Source of the DNA: Chloroflexota bacterium
GTDB taxonomy: Bacteria > Chloroflexota > Anaerolineae > UBA7937 > B3-Chlor
DNA length: 9,009 nucleotides
Assembly (NCBI GenBank): GCA_030616025.1
Contig: JAUWYD010000033.1
Location: 1 to 9,009, forward strand
Direction of reading: 5' to 3'
Notes under the pieces: model-generated
What the model was told of the DNA's origin: nothing
What the model saw: the letters and a program-made list of their open reading frames with translations, nothing else
Databases searched by the model: none
Translations under genes and position numbers: made by a program
Shown: one piece after another, positions 6,218-9,009 of the stretch
Layout: every line of letters begins with the position of its first letter
Numbering within the stretch: the stretch's first letter is position 1

Positions 6218-6528
6218 AACGAGCGAATTTAGTCGAATTTGGCAAGATCATTATAGAAGATGTTGACGTGCCACAGGTCATAGGCGTGAGCGGCTTCCTG
6301 ACACTGACCTTCGATCCGATGAAGGCCACCATTGAGGCGCTCGAAGAAGCCGGCTTGCGTGACAGTATCAAGGTCATGATCGGCAGCGGACAGATTGATG
6401 ACCAGATTCGCAAACACACCGGCGCAGACGCCTATGGGCGCGACGCCGTAATAGCCGTTACATTTGCCAAGCAATGGGCAAGGGAGAAGCAAAGTGAACA
6501 TCAATTGGGAAGAGCTTTCATCAGATGA
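6214..6528 (+). pseudogene. Truncated corrinoid (B12-binding) protein, C-terminal half only
   Basis: The frame (GTG at 6214) encodes 104 residues. Residues about 21-89 match the second half of the cobalamin-binding fold of methyltransferase corrinoid proteins: QVIGVSGFLTLTFDPMK, then EAGLRDSIKVMIG, then GADAYGRDA and an AKQWA-like end. Missing are the N-terminal helical domain and the first half of the fold, including the DxHxxG motif whose His ligates cobalt. The usual GG of the binding loop reads GSG (57-59). No Shine-Dalgarno precedes the GTG, and upstream frames show no lost N-terminal half. The last 35 nt overlap the next gene in another frame. Intact relatives of about 210 residues normally sit directly before such a methyltransferase gene, so this is probably the remnant of its partner. 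It cannot hold a corrinoid in the usual base-off/His-on way. Confidence 0.7.
6480..6489 (+). promoter_or_regulatory. Ribosome binding site fixing the methyltransferase start at 6494
   Basis: AAGGGAGAAG, with core GGGAG at 6482-6486, lies 7 nt before the GTG at 6494. An in-frame ATG at 6464 would place this site inside the coding region and add a non-conserved leader, so the GTG is preferred. The site lies within the end of the corrinoid-protein frame, which suggests the pair was once translationally coupled. Confidence 0.6.
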
Positions 6529-7825
6529 AAGACTTGAGGAAATGTTCCGGGCCTGGCTTTCGCCCGAGGGGGTAGAGTTTGTAAGCCCGGAAGCCGAAGA
6601 AGCATACGAGCAGAGAATAACAAGGGTTAGAGATGCTCTCCAACTGAGAGTCCCTGACAGGGTGCCGTACATTCCTCTTTATGGCCTGTTCCCTGCGCAC
6701 TATGCGGGCATGACCGTTGAAGAGGTCATGTATGACTACGACAAGGCACACCAGGCTTGGAAGAAGACTGTCTTGGCTCTGGATCCAGACCTGTACGTCA
6801 ACATCTCAATTGCTTATTCTGCGCTTGTATTTGAGCTTATCGGCTACAAACAAATTAAAGTGCCTGGCAAGCAACTTGCTGATCCTAAGGCGACATATCA
6901 GTTCATCGAAGACGAATACATGAGAGCGGACGAATATGACGAATTTATCGCAGACCCCACCGATTTCATGCTCAGGAGGTATTACCCGCGCGCCTTTAGT
7001 GAACTAGAGCCCTTGCAGAAGCTTCTCCCCTTACGTACTGGAATGTGGACGTGCTGGTTTGATTTATTGGCCCCATTTGGTGATCCGCAGGTTGCCGAAG
7101 CCTTAGATTCACTTGTCAGAGCTGGGCAGGAACTGGTTAAGTGGTACAGGGCTATCGGCAAATTTGATAAAGAGATGCAGGGGTTGGGATATCCCAACAT
7201 GCTGGGCTGCCTGACGTTTGCTCCATTTGACTTAATCGGGGATTCTCTCAGGGGAACCAGAGGGATTATGCTGGATATGCTCAGAATACCCGACAAACTG
7301 CTCGAAGCCCTTGAGAAAATGACACCCTTCGCCATAGAAATAGGGATAAGGGGTGCCAGGGCGGCTAGAAACCCTATGGCACTGATACCTCTCCACAAAG
7401 GCGCCGCAGGGTTCATGTCTGATGAGCAGTTTAGGACCTTTTATTGGGCAACTTTGAAAGAGCTAATCCTGGCCCTGGATGAGGCGGGGGTCATCCCATA
7501 CGTGTACACGGAAGGGGACTATACACCACGCTTAGAGTATCTTGTGGATGTGCCTAAAGGTAAGGTGCTTTACCACTTTGAGACCGTGGACATCTACAAA
7601 GCAAAGGAGCTCCTCGGTGACGTTGCATGTATCTCAGGCAACGTACCGCTATCCTCACTGCAAACAGGTACAGCCCAGCAGGTCAAGGATTACGTGAAAG
7701 AGCTCATTGATGTCGTCGGTAAAGGCGGCGGCTTAATGGTGGACGCCGCAGCCGGTTTTGATGACGTCCCACCCGAAAATGTAAAGGCAATGGGGGACGC
7801 CACCAAAGAGTACGGCGTCTACTAA
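6494..7825 (+). CDS. Uroporphyrinogen decarboxylase-like corrinoid methyltransferase
   Basis: This 443-residue protein belongs to the URO-D/MtaA/MtvB superfamily (COG0407 type), in which TIM-barrel enzymes move methyl groups between a substrate or cofactor and a corrinoid protein, often in O-demethylation. Visible features are the N-terminal pattern RVRDALQLRVPDRVPYIP, the central barrel (about 180-340), KVLYHFETVD (357-366), GDVACISGNVP (375-385) and a conserved-looking end (PPENVKAMGDATKEYGVY). H361 and C379 are the best candidates for metal ligands. The classic MtaA His-x-Cys reads His-Phe-Glu here. True heme-pathway decarboxylase is unlikely, given the extra length and these motifs. The gene overlaps the truncated corrinoid protein, so its partner must now be encoded elsewhere. 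Its base composition is lower in GC than the transporter genes. The methyl donor is unknown. Confidence 0.85.
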   Translation: MNINWEELSSDERLEEMFRAWLSPEGVEFVSPEAEEAYEQRITRVRDALQLRVPDRVPYIPLYGLFPAHYAGMTVEEVMYDYDKAHQAWKKTVLALDPDLYVNISIAYSALVFELIGYKQIKVPGKQLADPKATYQFIEDEYMRADEYDEFIADPTDFMLRRYYPRAFSELEPLQKLLPLRTGMWTCWFDLLAPFGDPQVAEALDSLVRAGQELVKWYRAIGKFDKEMQGLGYPNMLGCLTFAPFDLIGDSLRGTRGIMLDMLRIPDKLLEALEKMTPFAIEIGIRGARAARNPMALIPLHKGAAGFMSDEQFRTFYWATLKELILALDEAGVIPYVYTEGDYTPRLEYLVDVPKGKVLYHFETVDIYKAKELLGDVACISGNVPLSSLQTGTAQQVKDYVKELIDVVGKGGGLMVDAAAGFDDVPPENVKAMGDATKEYGVY

Positions 7826-7946
7826 CGAGCAGCAAGGGAATCTGCCAATCTCGCTGCTATACTCGTGGTTCCCTCAAATTAGGACAAGCAGCATGCAGAC
7901 CCACTGCTTGTGAGCCCAGATCATTCTAAGGAAAAGGAGGACTGCC
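7826..7946 (+). promoter_or_regulatory. Structured leader upstream of the epimerase-like gene
   Basis: This 121-nt gap holds interleaved inverted repeats. AGCAGC (7828-7833) pairs with GCTGCT (7853-7858). AGGGAATC (7835-7842) pairs with GGTTCCCT (7867-7874) using one G-T wobble. The order a-b-a'-b' permits either alternative stems or a pseudoknot. A separate perfect 8-bp repeat, ACAAGCAG (7884-7891) and CTGCTTGT (7904-7911), follows with a 12-nt spacer. It could be a regulator's operator or an RNA hairpin. AGGAGG (7935-7940) then sits 6 nt before the ATG. No T-run follows any stem. A regulatory role is inferred from structure only. Confidence 0.4.
7855..7863 (+). promoter_or_regulatory. Possible extended -10 promoter element
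   Basis: TGCTATACT matches the extended -10 pattern TGnTATAAT except at one position of the hexamer. No good -35 hexamer is seen 16-18 nt upstream (AGGGAA), which extended -10 promoters can tolerate. It would separate transcription of the epimerase-like gene from the methyltransferase. One short motif is weak evidence. Confidence 0.25.
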
Positions 7947-8780
7947 ATGCCCAAGTACGGTGCACATACCTTCCTGTGGATTGATGAATGGACAACGGAA
8001 AAGGGGAACCAGGCGATTGCCGCTACGAGCGAGGCCGGTTTCGATTTCATCGAGATCTCCCTGTTGAGACCCGACGACTTCGATGCAGCGGCGCACAAGA
8101 AGGCCCTCGCCGATGCGGGGATAGAAGCGGCGGGGTCCCTCGTGCTGCCTGAATGGGCTCATATGCCCGAAGAGCCGGAGAAAGCCAAGCAGTTCCTCAT
8201 CAGCGCACTTGACAAGCTCGGAGCGGTAGGAGGAACATACCTTGGTGGATGTACCGCTTTCGCCTTGGGGAAGTTCACCGGAGATCGCCAGTTGGTGATC
8301 GACACGCTGGGTGAGGTGGCCGAGGAGGCGAAGAAGCGTGGTGTCACGCTGGGTGTCGAGGTGGTCAATCGCTACGAAAGCCACCTATACAATACACTGG
8401 CCGATCTTAGGGAGACCATTCTAGCCACGGGCGCAGAAAACATCGTGGTACACGCCGATACCTACCACATGAACATCGAGGAGGAGGGCCTTTACAGGCC
8501 GCTGGTTGACTGCGCCGATGTGCTGGGCTACATGCACATGAGCGAGAACCATCGCGGCCTGCTTGGCAGCGGCACAGTCAACTGGGATGAGGTATTCCGG
8601 GGACTCGTGGATGCGAACTACAAAGGACCGTTCGTCGTCAAGTCCTTCCCGGCAGTAAACCCAGAACTGGCCGCGGCAATTAAGCTATGGCGACCGCCGA
8701 CTCAATCCTCCGAGTTTCTGGCGAGAGAAGGGCTGAAGTTCCTTCGGGAGCATGCTGAGAAACACGGAATAGGACCATAG
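7947..8780 (+). CDS. D-tagatose/D-psicose 3-epimerase-like TIM-barrel protein with a substituted catalytic Glu
   Basis: This 277-residue protein belongs to the xylose-isomerase-like sugar isomerase/epimerase family and is closest by motif to ketose 3-epimerases. Relative to Pseudomonas cichorii D-tagatose 3-epimerase, all key sites fall at a constant offset of 14: E138 (Glu152, in GVEVVNRYE), D171 and H174 (Asp185 and His188, in HADTYHMN), H197 (His211, in YMHMSENHRG) and R203 (Arg217). The fourth metal ligand and second catalytic base, Glu246, falls on K232 (AAG at 8640-8642, in FVVKSF). Family members normally have Glu there, so ordinary epimerase chemistry is doubtful unless this is a sequencing error. 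The rest of the protein is intact, including the WRPP patch near residue 248. The start is well supported by AGGAGG 6 nt upstream. Intracellular sugar metabolism fits the importer nearby, but the substrate is unknown. Confidence 0.85.
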   Translation: MPKYGAHTFLWIDEWTTEKGNQAIAATSEAGFDFIEISLLRPDDFDAAAHKKALADAGIEAAGSLVLPEWAHMPEEPEKAKQFLISALDKLGAVGGTYLGGCTAFALGKFTGDRQLVIDTLGEVAEEAKKRGVTLGVEVVNRYESHLYNTLADLRETILATGAENIVVHADTYHMNIEEEGLYRPLVDCADVLGYMHMSENHRGLLGSGTVNWDEVFRGLVDANYKGPFVVKSFPAVNPELAAAIKLWRPPTQSSEFLAREGLKFLREHAEKHGIGP

Positions 8781-8803
8781 TTGTATGAGGGGTGGGGACG
8801 AAT

Positions 8804-8935
8804 ATGGCCCGGCACGGCAGCGAAGCGAAAACTCGCACGTTCTCGGGCGCTGAACTGATGCGGACGACCGCAGCCGACGAGCAGATGAGGCAGATACTCA
8901 CCTTTTCAGCGCATATCTGCGCCCAATTCCGATGA
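8804..8935 (+). CDS. Possible 43-residue protein of unknown function
   Basis: An ATG at 8804 opens a 43-codon frame ending at TGA 8933-8935. The stop overlaps the GAGGAGG site of the next gene, and the start lies 23 nt after the epimerase-like stop. GGTGGGGA (8791-8798) could serve as a ribosome site, 5 nt upstream. Third codon positions are mostly G or C, like the neighbouring genes, and the predicted protein is soluble and mixed-charge. I recognise no domain. The tight fit between neighbours is the main support. It may instead be plain spacer or a gene remnant. Confidence 0.3.
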   Translation: MARHGSEAKTRTFSGAELMRTTAADEQMRQILTFSAHICAQFR

Positions 8936-8950
8936 GGAGGTTGTGTAAGC

Positions 8951-9009
8951 ATGAGCAAGAAGATCGGAGACTATGAGATACTGTTCCACTGGAGTCGATT
9001 GGATTGGCT
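8951..9009 (+). CDS. Start of an unrecognised gene, cut by the window end
   Basis: An ATG at 8951, 10 nt after GAGGAGG (8934-8940), opens a frame of 19 codons that runs off the window. The visible N-terminus is MSKKIGDYEILFHWSRLDW, with no signal peptide, so a cytoplasmic protein is likely. The strong ribosome site and the same orientation suggest it belongs to the transcription unit of the epimerase-like gene. The fragment is too short to assign a family. Confidence 0.55.
   Translation, partial: MSKKIGDYEILFHWSRLDW

Noticed and set aside
6494..7825. Annotation as true uroporphyrinogen decarboxylase of heme synthesis
   Set aside because: At 443 residues it is much longer than the usual roughly 350. 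The motifs and the corrinoid-protein neighbour fit the methyltransferase branch.
6065..8815. Exact 12-mer ATGGCCCGGCAC at 6065-6076 and 8804-8815
   Set aside because: One shared 12-mer in 9 kb of GC-rich DNA is expected by chance, and the flanks do not match.
8890..8920. 7-bp inverted repeat GCAGATA / TATCTGC with a 17-nt loop
   Set aside because: It is short, has no T-run, and lies inside the possible 43-aa frame. It is too weak to call a terminator or operator.
1..9009. CRISPR arrays, transposases, tRNA or rRNA genes
   Set aside because: No repeat-spacer pattern, transposase motif or cloverleaf was found on either strand.

Overview
The window reads as high-GC bacterial DNA, most likely from an uncultured Chloroflexota (Anaerolineae/Caldilineae-like) bacterium. 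The clues are a lipoprotein substrate-binding protein with a long Pro/Thr/Glu linker after its lipid cysteine, several GTG starts with strong GGAGG-type ribosome sites, and a sugar ABC operon close to corrinoid-methyltransferase genes. The taxonomic call is inference. Every gene recognised lies on the + strand.

Region 1 (27-5933) is one compact carbohydrate or polyol ABC importer operon. It holds a family-1 binding lipoprotein, a MalF-type permease, a MalG-type permease, a 71-aa two-helix membrane protein, and two different MalK/UgpC-type ATPases. A 10-bp perfect hairpin sits between the binding-protein gene and the permeases. Both ATPases have Glu in place of the Q-loop Gln and share a SHLD D-loop. 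The second also has LSSGQ instead of LSGGQ. A pair of unlike ATPases plus a small membrane protein recalls the rhizobial glycerol importer GlpSTPQV, but the substrate cannot be read from the sequence.

Region 2 (5934-6528) looks like a rearrangement scar. It carries the orphan C-terminal tail of another MalK-type ATPase (TOBE end). Directly after it comes the C-terminal half of a corrinoid (B12-binding) protein that lacks its helical N-terminal domain and its cobalt-ligand motif.

Region 3 (6494-7825) is an intact gene for a uroporphyrinogen-decarboxylase-like methyltransferase of the kind usually paired with such corrinoid proteins. It is visibly less GC-rich than the transporter operon.

Region 4 (7826-9009) starts with a leader rich in inverted repeats. 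It continues with a xylose-isomerase-like TIM-barrel protein of the D-tagatose/D-psicose 3-epimerase family in which the catalytic, metal-binding Glu is replaced by Lys. A possible 43-aa ORF follows, and then the first 19 codons of an unrecognised gene cut off by the window end.

Taken together, the genes suggest import of a sugar or polyol, its isomerisation, and possibly removal of a methyl group to a corrinoid protein. The link between the transporter and the methyltransferase is a hypothesis resting only on adjacency, and the scar between them argues for caution.
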